Positions 24,901-31,496 of a DNA stretch of 41,750 bases are shown piece after piece. The position numbers and the translations under genes are program-made. The notes under the pieces were generated by a model, which was not told the origin of the DNA, made no database searches, and worked only from the letters and a program-made list of their open reading frames with translations. Location: positions 30,001-71,750 of the forward strand of contig NZ_JANFAK020000024.1 of assembly GCF_024721315.2 (NCBI RefSeq), in the 5' to 3' direction. This stretch comes from Streptomyces sp. Isolate_45 (lineage in GTDB: Bacteria > Actinomycetota > Actinomycetes > Streptomycetales > Streptomycetaceae). How positions within the stretch are numbered: the stretch's first letter is position 1; every line of letters begins with the position of its first letter.

Positions 24901-26474
24901 TCATCTCCGTCGACCCGATCATCGACATCACCAACCCGACCCAGATGAACGGGTACACCTACGCCAGCGGCAACCCGGTCAACAAGAGCGACCCCTCGGG
25001 TCTGATCGAAACCGACTGCAAGAACGGCCACTGCGGCGGCCACTACAACCCCCGCCACGACACCCTCCCCGTCGGCCACCCCGACCGTCCCGTGCGCGCC
25101 CTCCGGGGTGACTTCAACAGCTCCTACACGGCCGAGGACCGGGTTGCGAAGCCCTACTACGGTTCGATGGCCGGCACCGGGCCCTCCAAGAAGAAGACCA
25201 CCCAGGCCCCCAAGCCCAAGGGCTGCGGCGTCTTCTCGATGTGCAACGTAAGAAAGGCCGTCGACTGGTCGAAGGAAGTCTGGAAAGAACACAAAAAGAC
25301 GATCGTCTCGATCGCCACCGAGGTGGTCGTCGGAGCCGCCTGCATCGGCGCGGCAGCCGCACTCGGTGTCGCCACCGCCGGCGTCGGCTTCGCCGCAGCC
25401 GCGGGCTGCGGAGCCATAGCCGGCGCAGCCGGCGCCGCAGCCGGCAACTTCATGGACCCCAACGCCGACCACAGCGTCCTCGGCGTCCTCAAGGACATGG
25501 CCGTCGGCGCCGCGGCGGGAGCAGCGGGAGGCGTGCTCGGCGTGGCCGCAGGCCCGGTCATCGCGGCAGCGGGCAAGGCCATCGGCAAGGGAGTCGGCAA
25601 GGCGATCTCCCGGATTCGGTCCGGCGGCAGCAAGTGCCCGGACAACAGCTTCGCTGCCGGAACACTCGTCCTGATGGCAGACGGATCATCGAAGCCGATC
25701 GACGACCTCCAGACCGGAGAGAAAGTCGTCGCCACCGACCCCGAGACCGGCGAAACCGCCACGAAGGAAATCACGGCGACCATTCAGGGCGAGGGCAGCA
25801 AGAACCTCGTCGAAATCACCGTCGACACCGGCGCCGGCGCCGAAGTGATCACCGCCACGGACAACCACCCCTTCTGGTCGGTCGACCTCGCCAAGTGGAC
25901 GGACGCCACAGACCTCAAGCCGGGCCAGTGGCTCCGTACGAGCGCCGGCACCCAAGTCCAGGTCACCGCGGTTAAGCGCTGGACTTCCTCCGCAAGCGTT
26001 CACAACCTCACAGTGGCAGACCTCCACACGTACCATGTGCTGGCGGGGGCCACTCCGGTCCTTGTCCATAACTGTGGTGGTACTGCCACCGTTTCGTATG
26101 ACCCCGATATGGGGCCTACCGGACACGCCATAATTCGAATCGACATGGCCGACGGTCGATCACAAATTACCGAACAGGTAATTAATGGAATTCCCGCCAG
26201 GCCGGGCCAGTACAACGGGCTGCCGACCACAGGCGCGCAGGCGTTCCCCGAAGACCTCGGCCCTAATACGAGGAGTCTCACCTTCGACTTGCCGAACGCA
26301 GAAGCCGCGTACGGAGCTCAAGGGAGGACCATCGATGCGGACCTCGGGGCATACGATGGAATGGATAATAGCTGCGTGACCTATTGTGTTGACATCCTGC
26401 GGTCTGGTGGCGTCAACCTACCGGAAGGGCGTCGGGGGATGGCCGTGCTACGAGGAAGGATGAACAGAGGGTGA
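18912..26474 (+). CDS. Giant Rhs-repeat polymorphic toxin with ricin-type lectin insert, Hint domain and C-terminal toxin
   Basis: 2520 residues from ATG 18912 (G-rich site upstream; an in-frame GTG at 18888 is less likely). Signal peptide about 20-47 (VLSVVLVATLLPAQAWA). A conserved N-terminal beta domain precedes dozens of YD/Rhs repeats (for example TTYDNLGRST, YGYDVRGRKT), which form a cocoon. A ricin-type beta-trefoil interrupts the shell at about 1740-1860 (GKCVDVETGG, QQWRLTDN, NQCVDVPNN). The Rhs core end is at about 1980-2030 (GAREYESTTGRFISVDPI), with a Gly/Ala-rich helical stretch at about 2130-2220. A Hint autoprocessing domain spans about 2244-2387 (NSFAAGTLVLMADGSSKPID to LVHNCG), with Ser in place of the usual Cys nucleophile. 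The toxin is about 2388-2520, with GHAIIRI then NSCVTYCVDIL, a possible permuted papain-like His/Cys pair. The last 4 bp overlap the immunity candidate. Confidence 0.92.
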   Translation: MSPFSASNFRLPGNRRARVKRTRLAGRVGTVLSVVLVATLLPAQAWAVPPGSRDGVQLPGLQQDLKAKLDKIAAAKLEGWAGAPVQPPPEYEPSKVTPPTGGAEPVTLTGEQLVQAGGLPVSIGKASPTPENPSPPTPSGTWSVAVATRTVTEAANVDGALIKVTPPADGATPVDVQLDYKKFKDLYGTEWATRLELKQLPSCFLDTPDLPECSVSKDIPSTNDPATGTVRATVDPATAPGQGMRTMAVGGGGPMVLAASDGASGAGGTYKATSLSPSGSWTAGGSGGGFSWSYPLTVPAPPAGPSPKIGFGYSSQAVDGKTSVANGQASWVGDGWGYEPGYIERRYRSCSDDLKTNPGKPNNDNSTDKKKGDLCWSGDNVVMSLSGSTTELVHDTATGQWIPASDDGSRIERKTDTSIANGAKDGEYWVVTTREGVRYFFGRHDVDGAGTRPATNSVLTVPVVGNHPGEPCHQATYAASACDQGWRWNLDYVEDPHGNAMVIDWARETNRYAKNQKFKEAVPYHRAGYPTQISYGLRNDNLSGPPAAKIEFLVEERCIKEGTTTCSDAEFEGNNYGGKQPWWDTPATLHCKTGAKDCYTTSPTFWTRKRLTSVVTKAQRTEGSTALALVDRWDLTQSFPRQRTDTHPPLWLESITRTGYGVPTGSPAKQDATSLPAVAFLPNVRDMPNRVAKSATDATPDFDRLRVETIRTETGGETVVGYSAPCAVGTTHPKPEENTTRCYPVHWSPDGDLEKPPLEWFNKYVVDKVTERDRVARQADVTTSYVYEGDAAWAKEDDEFSKPELRTYSQWRGYASVLVRTGVTANAGKPDATEQSESRTRYFRGMSGDAGRPKITIKDSTGTEELGEDLPHYQGIPAESITYTKVGGSVSSRSLTWPWSQKTASRPRDGTTALDAYRSGTSRADSIETISGGATRTQRTRNTFEPTYGLTRTVQTEAISPNGTGGTQTTHQTCATTDYVHNTDKHLIGLPQRVRTTAGDCTQAATGALLADTRTAYDAPGAFGAAPSKGLIAQVDTNDAAGTGWITTARTEYDALGRSIKLYDGANNIVTTTYSPATGTPFTVSGTNALGHTVSTRSDPGRSAPLEDTDANGRKTTTTYDNLGRSTAVWTPSQKPGTDKAAFTFTYQISEHQPPVVTSNTLQDDGTYSQAVTIYDGMLRPRQSQGEALGGGRLITDTFYGANGTVTRTNNGYHAEGTPEKKIFIPESVFQVPNSTETAYDGLGRAVRSTTLHADVPQYSSVVQYGGDFTLSRSPMSVDGTTPLKGSAASRTWTDPLGRTSAVEHATSTDLTTWNKTSYLYDVRNKLTQVTDSAGNQWKYGYDVRGRKTSSEDPDTGRSEFGFDNLDQQIWTKDSTGRIQYTTYDAVGRTTEVRHNAADGPLVTSYTFDTLPGAKGQAVSSTRYEGGAAYKSEVTGYDAEYRPTGSKITIPDVPATKGLAGTYASSTTYTPTGKVQSTTLPATPAGLAAEKLITRYNADGMPQSLSGLAWYTADVKYSPYGQVLRTATGNAPNRVWTTTQYNRNTGQVTNQISDRETAPHRISDVSYGYDTAGQITSVTDSQPGDRADRQCYAYDPMGQLTKAWTGKTAACTGPSLADVTAGPDGDGFWQEYQFDNIGNRTKLINRDLTNSALDDETTYTYGITTAANGAQPPVKTQPHALAKVEKTTRNPGSTVNSLSTYEYDASGNTKTRRIGGDTQNLNWDRQGKISSATSPGIGAVSVTGASGKCVDVETGGTADGTPVQIHPCNETRAQQWRLTDNTVRAFDKCLTTSGAKLVLSTCDGSDKQKFVYRAGDKSLNNPATNQCVDVPNNAADGTDLQLWSCNTTGPQQFSFDHTTTYLYDAGGNRLIEETGSSRTLYLGDTEVTVNKAGQAVDAVRYYSGPGATTIRRTYGLPTNHQLSAQLADHHGTATSVVEQSTGQTVARRKSDPYGNPRGAQPSNWPGNRSFLGSGIDDTNTGLTHIGAREYESTTGRFISVDPIIDITNPTQMNGYTYASGNPVNKSDPSGLIETDCKNGHCGGHYNPRHDTLPVGHPDRPVRALRGDFNSSYTAEDRVAKPYYGSMAGTGPSKKKTTQAPKPKGCGVFSMCNVRKAVDWSKEVWKEHKKTIVSIATEVVVGAACIGAAAALGVATAGVGFAAAAGCGAIAGAAGAAAGNFMDPNADHSVLGVLKDMAVGAAAGAAGGVLGVAAGPVIAAAGKAIGKGVGKAISRIRSGGSKCPDNSFAAGTLVLMADGSSKPIDDLQTGEKVVATDPETGETATKEITATIQGEGSKNLVEITVDTGAGAEVITATDNHPFWSVDLAKWTDATDLKPGQWLRTSAGTQVQVTAVKRWTSSASVHNLTVADLHTYHVLAGATPVLVHNCGGTATVSYDPDMGPTGHAIIRIDMADGRSQITEQVINGIPARPGQYNGLPTTGAQAFPEDLGPNTRSLTFDLPNAEAAYGAQGRTIDADLGAYDGMDNSCVTYCVDILRSGGVNLPEGRRGMAVLRGRMNRG

Positions 26475-26812
26475 GTCAAGCAGGTGGCCCGTCCGAGTAC
26501 ATCAAGGTCTTGGCGGAGGTTATCGCCAGTCCGAGAGTCGGCGGATTGCATCTTCGTCGAGTGGGTGAACTTCTCGTCGCGCGCGAGGAATTGAATGAGC
26601 GGTTTCTGGATGCCGAAAGGCGTAAATTCTCCGATGCCGAATTCGATGACATTGTGATCAAGTCGTCAGAGCTTGATGACGAATATGTTCGAGTTTGGCG
26701 AGCCTGTGAAGAGGCAACTCGGGAATGGCGGCACTCTGAAGGTCTGCCAGCATTGGCCCTCGCGCTGAAGCAAGCCGCCGATTACTATCGTGGTGTTGCA
26801 TCCGCCGCCTGA
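26471..26812 (+). CDS. Probable immunity protein for the Rhs toxin
   Basis: 113 residues from GTG 26471, overlapping the toxin stop (GTGA). It is all-helical and charged (VGELLVAREELNERFLDAER, FDDIVIKSSELDDEY), without signal peptide, so cytoplasmic. GC content drops relative to the Rhs shell, as is usual for exchangeable toxin/immunity tips. No family is recognised; the role rests on position: the gene directly after a polymorphic toxin tip almost always protects against it. A terminator follows 22 bp downstream. Confidence 0.75.
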   Translation: MSQAGGPSEYIKVLAEVIASPRVGGLHLRRVGELLVAREELNERFLDAERRKFSDAEFDDIVIKSSELDDEYVRVWRACEEATREWRHSEGLPALALALKQAADYYRGVASAA

Positions 26813-26833
26813 TGCTGAACAGGAACGGAAATT

Positions 26834-26870
26834 GAGCGGCCCCACCAGGTTCATTCTGGTGGGGCCGCTC
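26834..26870 (+). terminator. Strong terminator after the Rhs immunity gene
   Basis: Perfect 15-bp stem (26834-26848 with 26856-26870), 7-nt loop. Confidence 0.8.
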
Positions 26871-26885
26871 GCGTGCGCTGGGGGC

Positions 26886-26911
26886 GCCTGACGGCAGTAG
26901 TTGACGGCAAC
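26886..26911. repeat. Direct repeat, possible integrase arm-type site (copy 1)
   Basis: GCCTGACGGCAGTAG plus GACGGCAAC, shared with 29448-29472 (15 + 9 identical bases, 1-nt difference in spacing). It lies just beyond the end of a minus-strand integrase fragment. The internal GACGGCA units recall the TGCTGTCA-like arm sites near attP of actinobacterial elements. Confidence 0.45.
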
Positions 26912-26960
26912 GTCAGCGGACGGGTGCTGCACAGAGCGGCGGTTCGCCGCAGTCGTCGGG

Positions 26961-27183
26961 CTATCTGGTGGCGTCGTCGGATCGCTGGAGGGCGCGGCCA
27001 AGGAGGCCGATGGCGTCGCGCTGGAGGCGGAGTCGGACGTGGGCGTAGACGGTGGCGGTGACGCCTATGTGGGCGTGGCCGAGGAGTTCTTTGATCACGA
27101 CGAGTTCGACGCCTTGCTCCAGGAGGAGGGTGGCGGTGGAGTGCCGTAGGTCGTGGAAGCGGATGCGGCGGAGTCCTGCTCGA
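26961..27183 (-). pseudogene. Integrase C-terminal fragment (copy A)
   Basis: About 70 codons: AGLRRIRFHDLRHSTATLLL, ELLGHAHIGVTATVYAHV, ending at a TAG (26961-26963 on the plus strand). This is the HxxR...GH...Y end of a tyrosine recombinase. The same segment occurs at 30699-31187, longer and slightly diverged. Upstream of about 27183 the frame runs into unrelated sequence. Confidence 0.85.
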
Positions 27184-27714
27184 TCAAGGCGGCCCGCTGA
27201 CGCGGCCCGCGCGCGCTCCGGCCCCTCGGGGCCGCCGCCCGCTCCTGTCTCCGCCCCGCTTGCCGGCTGCCCCGCTGGTCCGGGCGCGCAACACCACCAG
27301 CGTGGATTGTTCTGGGGCTCTGCCCCAGGCCCCGGCCCTCTCTCCGAGGGGGAGGAGGCCGAATGCAGCTGCGGGTCCGTCGTGGTGATGGGTGGTCGGG
27401 AGCGCGGGAGGGGTCCCTCGCCGCCCGGTCACCGGAGGCGTGCCAGGAACCCCCGGGGGCCGCCAAGGCCGAGCGCAAGCGTCACCTGGTGAGCCTTGGC
27501 GGCCCCCGGAGAACCCTGGTACGGCGAAGCTGCCCGACCGACGAGGGACCCCTCCCGCTCAGGCCCAGATCTTGCGCGGGCCCGGCCCTGCATGGCGTCG
27601 GCTGCATGCTCGGGACCAAGCCCGGTGGTGGGTCCCCGCTTCGGGCGGGTATCTGCCGGATAGCCCTCGGTTGACTCGTCGGACCGGCGTACCGTGGCGC
27701 TGGAGGTGGTCAGC
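27184..27714. other. 530-bp gene-free stretch rich in hairpins
   Basis: No credible ORF. It holds a 6-bp hairpin (27312-27328) and a 17-bp perfect inverted repeat (27453-27509). Such GC-rich non-coding DNA often lies between the integrase and regulator genes of Streptomyces integrative plasmids, which fits the flanks here. Confidence 0.5.
27453..27509. repeat. 17-bp perfect inverted repeat
   Basis: CCGGGGGCCGCCAAGGC (27453-27469) with its exact complement (27493-27509), 23-nt loop. The outer flanks also partly pair (CCAGG/CCTGG). It could be a strong terminator or a structured site of the former integrative element. Confidence 0.6.
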
Positions 27715-28962
27715 ATGACTACGGAACTGGCGGACAACGTCCGTAAGTACCGGCGTCGGGCCGGGATGAGCCAGGAAGAACTGGCCCACGCCGCAGGCGT
27801 CTCGCCGGGGACAGTGCGTAAGGTCGAGCAGGGTGGCACGGTCCGCATGGAAACCCTTCACGCCCTCGCCCGCGCGTTGAGCGTGACAACGGCAACGCTT
27901 CTGGCGCCGGACGCCCCGGAGCCCGTGGGTCGTTCGGAGGATCCGAACCGCGTCAACCTGATCCAACTCCGCGCGGCCCTCACCCCACCAGTGGGACTCA
28001 CCGACTCGGACGGCGAAAGCACAGACGAGGAGCCGAACCTACGCCGCTTCCGCCGTACGGTCCATGACGGTGCGGTGCTCTACCACTCCGACAGCTACAA
28101 GAGCGTCGCATCCCAACTGCCCGCGCTCTTGCGGGATGCGAACAGCGCAGTCGCCCATTACGACAGCGGCGAGGAGCACAGCCAGGCGCTCCTGGCCCGT
28201 GCCGAGGCGTTGCAGTTGGCGGGGCGGTACCTGACGCAGGTACGGCAGTACGACCTCGCCTACACCGCCCTGGCCGGCGCGATCACCGACGCACGCCAGG
28301 CCGGGGACACACTCACCGGGGCATCCGGCGTGATCGGGATGTGCTGGCTGCTCCTGCGCCAGGGCCGGCTGGACGAAGCCGAACAGCTCGCCTCCCAGAC
28401 CGCCGACCTGATCGAACCGAGACTGTCCCGAGCGACGCCGGACGAATGCGCGGCATGGGGATGGCTGGCGCTGCGCGCCGCGGCTGCCGCAGGCCGCAAC
28501 AACCGGCCCCAGGAAGCCCGCCACTACCACCGCGTCGCGAACACGGCGGCATCCGCGGTGGGACGGGAGTACACCGGCTCGTTCTTCCGGCACTGGACGA
28601 CCTTCGGGCCGCTCACCGTCGGCATGAAGGGCGTGGAAGACGACATGGTCGTGGGAGACGCCCGTGCCGTCGTCCGTAAATCCGGCGAGGACGCCATGTC
28701 GCCGAAGGCGTGGAAGAGCGCCGGGCGGCCGAGCGGCGAAAACTGGAACCGCCACCGCCTGGACGTGGCCCGCGCGCACGCCCGGACCAACGACCTGTCC
28801 GCGGCGATGGACGAGCTGACCGGAGTTCGCCGTGCATCCCCGGAGTGGCTGAGGCATCAGCGGATGGCCGCCGAGACCATGCAGGAGATCCTGAAGAAGC
28901 GCAAGCGAACCCTCACCGCCGAGATGCGCGACATGGCCTCCTACCTGGCCGTCGTCGGATAG
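27715..28962 (+). CDS. XRE-family regulator with TPR-like domain
   Basis: 415 residues from ATG 27715, with GGAGGTGG 6-7 nt upstream; a frame start at 27694 is disfavoured. Helix-turn-helix at about 5-55: NVRKYRRRAGMSQEELAHAA, GVSPGTVRKVEQ. From about 110 on, degenerate TPR helices (AEALQLAGRYLTQVRQYDLA, LLLRQGRLDEAEQLASQTAD, DVARAHARTNDLSAAMDELT) would bind a peptide or protein partner. Proteins of this type occur on Streptomyces integrative elements next to a small partner gene, as here (29088). It probably controls element genes now lost, or acts on its partner. Confidence 0.88.
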   Translation: MTTELADNVRKYRRRAGMSQEELAHAAGVSPGTVRKVEQGGTVRMETLHALARALSVTTATLLAPDAPEPVGRSEDPNRVNLIQLRAALTPPVGLTDSDGESTDEEPNLRRFRRTVHDGAVLYHSDSYKSVASQLPALLRDANSAVAHYDSGEEHSQALLARAEALQLAGRYLTQVRQYDLAYTALAGAITDARQAGDTLTGASGVIGMCWLLLRQGRLDEAEQLASQTADLIEPRLSRATPDECAAWGWLALRAAAAAGRNNRPQEARHYHRVANTAASAVGREYTGSFFRHWTTFGPLTVGMKGVEDDMVVGDARAVVRKSGEDAMSPKAWKSAGRPSGENWNRHRLDVARAHARTNDLSAAMDELTGVRRASPEWLRHQRMAAETMQEILKKRKRTLTAEMRDMASYLAVVG

Positions 28963-29087
28963 GTGCCACGCAACGCGATACTTCCGGCACCCTCCGTCGC
29001 CAACTGGCATGCCTGATGGATGGAGTGACGGACCGTCGCACCCTACGGTCGCCGTATTCCATTCGGCGACCCAGGTGGGGGTGCACG

Positions 29088-29453
29088 GTGAGCACATCCA
29101 GGACCGACGCGGACCGCATGCGCCGCAGAGAGCTCCACGACGCGGCAGCAGGCGTGACCGGCCCTCGCTTACTGCCATGGACGACACCGGACGGGAACCC
29201 CTGCTACCTCAGCACCGACGGCAGGGGCTACCTCTCCTCCCTCGCCGACAGCATCGAGGAAGTACAACTCGACATGGGCGAGGAACTCCTGGAGTACGCC
29301 CGCAAGGTCGTCGCCCCAGGAGCCAAGATGCTCTCGGCCGTCGAATACCGGTGGCTCGCCTGCCGGCTGACCGAAGCCCTGACGGACGCGCTCCGGGTCG
29401 CGGAATCACGCGGCGACCGCATCCCCGACCTGCCCGAGACCGCCGGTGCCTGA
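29088..29453 (+). CDS. Small conserved protein downstream of the XRE/TPR regulator
   Basis: 121 residues from GTG 29088 with AGGTGGGG 7 nt upstream. Helical throughout (SSLADSIEEVQLDMGEELLE, MLSAVEYRWLACRLTEALTD). No domain is recognised. It lies 125 bp after the XRE/TPR regulator in the same direction and likely works with it. Its stop codon lies inside the direct repeat 29448-29472, and a hairpin terminator follows. Confidence 0.75.
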   Translation: MSTSRTDADRMRRRELHDAAAGVTGPRLLPWTTPDGNPCYLSTDGRGYLSSLADSIEEVQLDMGEELLEYARKVVAPGAKMLSAVEYRWLACRLTEALTDALRVAESRGDRIPDLPETAGA

Positions 29454-29472
29454 CGGCAGTAGCGACGGCAAC
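29448..29472. repeat. Direct repeat, possible integrase arm-type site (copy 2)
   Basis: Same 15 + 9 bases as 26886-26911. Two further direct repeats of ACAACCACGGA follow within 30 bp. Copy 1 sits by the integrase fragment, this copy by the regulator's partner gene, so the two may mark a broken element boundary. Confidence 0.45.
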
Positions 29473-29519
29473 AACCACGGATTCAGGCGCACAACCACGG
29501 ACTACGGCGGACGCCAAAA

Positions 29520-29556
29520 CCCCTCCCCACCTGCATAAAGGCAGCTGAGGGAGGGG
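29520..29556 (+). terminator. Hairpin just before the displaced Rhs tip
   Basis: CCCCTCCC (29520-29527) with GGGAGGGG (29549-29556) and an inner CTGC/GCAG stem. It insulates the following toxin tip from upstream transcription. Confidence 0.55.
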
Positions 29557-29560
29557 CTGC

Positions 29561-30028
29561 CAGCACACGTACCATGTGCTGGCGGGAGCCACGCCGGTAC
29601 TGGTTCACAACTGCGGCGGCAATAGTGCCCCCTTCAAGAACGACGTGGAAGGGCGATACAACCTCGCCGACGAGCTGGATGCAGCAGAAGCGCGGGGAGT
29701 GCGTTCGGTCAGCCCGGGACAGGCCGGCTGGGAGGAGGCTCTCAACTCGGGTGTTGTGAAATGGGTGGTCGACACCAATGAAGTGCTTCATGTGGTGCCT
29801 GCGACCGATGATGCAATCAAACACAGCATCATGACCAGAGGTGCTCCGGTGCTTGCGGCAGGCGAGGCGGACGTGGCCGGTGCGGGTGGAATGTTCTTCG
29901 GGCTTCGAATCTCAAATCAGAGCGGTCACTATATCCCCTGTAGGTGCAGCGTCAATCTAGGGATTGAAAAATTCCGACAGGCTGGGATCGATTTCTCCCC
30001 GGGGAGCGTGGAACTTGTTGGGCCCTAG
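29561..30028 (+). pseudogene. Displaced Rhs toxin tip (silent cassette)
   Basis: The frame opens with HTYHVLAGATPVLVHNCGG, identical to the last residues of the Hint domain of the main Rhs protein; the DNA matches 26027-26082, with 23 consecutive identical bases. About 135 residues of a different toxin follow (EGRYNLADELDAAEARGVRS, KHSIMTRGAPVLAAGEADVA, SGHYIP, then a TAG). It lacks a start, signal peptide, Rhs shell and most of Hint, so it cannot be delivered as it stands. An internal GTG (29576) exists without a ribosome-binding site. I cannot name the toxin family. It is paired with the gene at 30015. This is the classic orphan tip of Rhs loci, able to swap into the main gene by recombination. 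Confidence 0.85.
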
Positions 30029-30566
30029 CGATGAGGACATCCGTCATCTGGTGGAATTGGGGGAGGATGCGCGAAGGGTCTGGCTGTTGACCTATCAACC
30101 AGCCGATCCGGATGACCGTTTCTACTGGTGGGAGACGCTTGTAGAGGTCTCCCTGGATCGGGTGCGCAGCAGCACACTACCGACCTCGATGCGGCGCAAG
30201 TATTCATTGCTGGCCGCACAATCGACGAGGGAAGCCGTAAAACTGCAGGTAATACCCTCTTGGAAGGGGAGCATGCGACTTGCATTCCTGGTTTCCGAGT
30301 ACGGGCGTTACCCGGGCAGTGACGTTCAGGAAGTGTTGCACCCGGATCAAGTAGCTGAGGATGCGTTTCAAGCGATTGATAAATCGCCCGAGGAGGTCGC
30401 GAGGGTCGCGGATAATTGGCCATCGCGACCTATTGATGAGATAGTCGAGTTGCGGAGGGTGAAGAATATTGTTCACGCCTTGAGCGCGATGCGGCCACAC
30501 GTCCTTGATCCCAAGCTGAGCGCAACCATCTCGCGGTGGCTAGATATCTGCGAAAAGCTACCGTAG
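30015..30566 (+). CDS. Probable immunity protein of the displaced toxin tip
   Basis: 183 residues if started at TTG 30015, which has GGGGAGCG 7 nt upstream and overlaps the toxin tip by 14 bp; a TTG at 29964 is an alternative. The N-terminal half is mixed alpha/beta (ARRVWLLTYQ, RFYWWETLVEVSLDRV) and the C-terminal half helical (IDEIVELRRVKNIVHALSAM). No family is recognised. Lower GC than the neighbours, no signal peptide and the toxin-proximal position indicate a cognate immunity gene, which could remain useful as defence against siblings carrying this tip. Confidence 0.7.
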   Translation: MLGPSDEDIRHLVELGEDARRVWLLTYQPADPDDRFYWWETLVEVSLDRVRSSTLPTSMRRKYSLLAAQSTREAVKLQVIPSWKGSMRLAFLVSEYGRYPGSDVQEVLHPDQVAEDAFQAIDKSPEEVARVADNWPSRPIDEIVELRRVKNIVHALSAMRPHVLDPKLSATISRWLDICEKLP

Positions 30567-30644
30567 GTGGTATCGGAACGTTGATTTTCTAGCGTTGAGC
30601 TCGCAGATGCATCTATTGATCGTCTGAGCGTCAGGAAAATACCT

Positions 30645-30678
30645 GAACCCCCTTCCCAGAGCATGGGGAAGGGGGTTC
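30645..30678 (+). terminator. Terminator after the second immunity gene
   Basis: Perfect 13-bp stem: GAACCCCCTTCCC (30645-30657) with its complement (30666-30678), 8-nt loop. Confidence 0.8.
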
Positions 30679-30698
30679 ACGGCTTCATGGCGGCAACG

Positions 30699-31187
30699 TC
30701 AGCGGACGACGGCTGCGGCGGGTGGGTCTTCCGGTTCATCGCCGGTCGGTCCGAGGGCGTTGCCGAGGGTGTCGATGGCTTGGCGTTGGAGGCGGAGCCT
30801 TACATGGGCGTAGACGCCAGCGGTGACGTCGATGTGTGCGTGGCCCAACAGCTCTTTGATCACGACGAGGTCGACGCCTTGCTCCAGGAGTAGCGTTGCG
30901 GTCGAGTGGCGTAGGTCGTGGAAGCGGATGCGGCGGAGTCCGGCCAGTTCGAGGAAGCTGCGGAATCGGCGTGTGAGGTTGGCCGGGTCGAGGGGTCCGC
31001 CAGTCGGCGTGGTGAAGACGAGGCCACTCTCCTTCCAGGCTGACTTTGCAGTCTCTCGCTCATTGGCCTGCCGTTCCTTGTGCTTCTTGAGGGAGTGGAG
31101 GCATTCGGCGGGGAGGGCGATGCGGCGCTCGGAGGCGCCGGTCTTGGTGGGAAGGTGGATGAGGCCGCCGGTTCGGGTGCGGACGAC
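30699..31187 (-). pseudogene. Integrase C-terminal fragment (copy B)
   Basis: About 163 codons of a tyrosine recombinase: LIHLPTKTGASERRIALPAE at its 5' end, then LDPANLTRRFRSFLELAG, RFHDLRHSTATLLLEQGVDL, ELLGHAHIDVTAGVYAHV. The catalytic HxxR, GH and Tyr are there; the first catalytic Arg and N-terminal domains are missing. The fragment ends where the CRISPR array starts (31187/31188). It is a close relative of copy A at 26961-27183, and 17 bases upstream of the stop-side end (GGCAACGTCAGCGGACG) are also shared. Confidence 0.88.
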
Positions 31188-31399
31188 GCTGCTCCCCGCA
31201 CCCGCGGGGATGACCCCCGGATCATCGTGCACTACAAGGACACCAACGGCTGCTCCCCGCACCTGCGGGGATGACTCACGGGCCTGTCCATCCGTCTCGA
31301 CGCGACGTGGCTGCTCCGCGCACCTGCGGGGATGACCCCCTCCAGGGCGGTCGGCACGAAGTCCGGAGGGGCCGCTCCCCGCACCCGTGGGGACGGCCC
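31188..31399 (+). CRISPR. Four-repeat type I-E-like CRISPR remnant
   Basis: Repeats of 29 bp at 31188-31216, 31249-31277, 31310-31338 and 31371-31399 with an exact 61-bp period and three 32-bp spacers (31217-31248, 31278-31309, 31339-31370). The repeat core GCTCCCCGCACCCGCGGGGA is the dyad-containing sequence typical of actinobacterial type I-E arrays. Repeats 1-3 differ at one to four positions; the fourth is the most degenerate, so it is probably the leader-distal end, with the leader to the left. There an integrase fragment abuts the first repeat, so the leader is lost. No cas gene is in the window. Spacers are unlike one another and have no obvious match in the window. Confidence 0.88.
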
Positions 31400-31496
31400 C
31401 GAGTACGGCCCAGGCCCCAGGCACAGGTCATGTCCGCGCCCGCGCGGCGCATCGGGAGGTTCGAGCAGGCGGCCGGGATCAACGTTCGGGATGGCA

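Noticed and set aside
21675..25472. 1265-residue minus-strand open frame across the Rhs gene
   Set aside because: Val/Gly/Ala-dominated antisense shadow without start signals or domains, fully inside a well-supported Rhs gene.
27184..27714. Replication origin or small RNA in the hairpin-rich stretch
   Set aside because: Only hairpins are visible; no iterons, promoter or conserved RNA motif could be identified.
29576..30028. Displaced Rhs tip as an independent gene starting at GTG 29576
   Set aside because: The GTG lies inside the Hint-derived motif and has no ribosome-binding site. The homology extends upstream of it, so it is a cassette rather than a gene.
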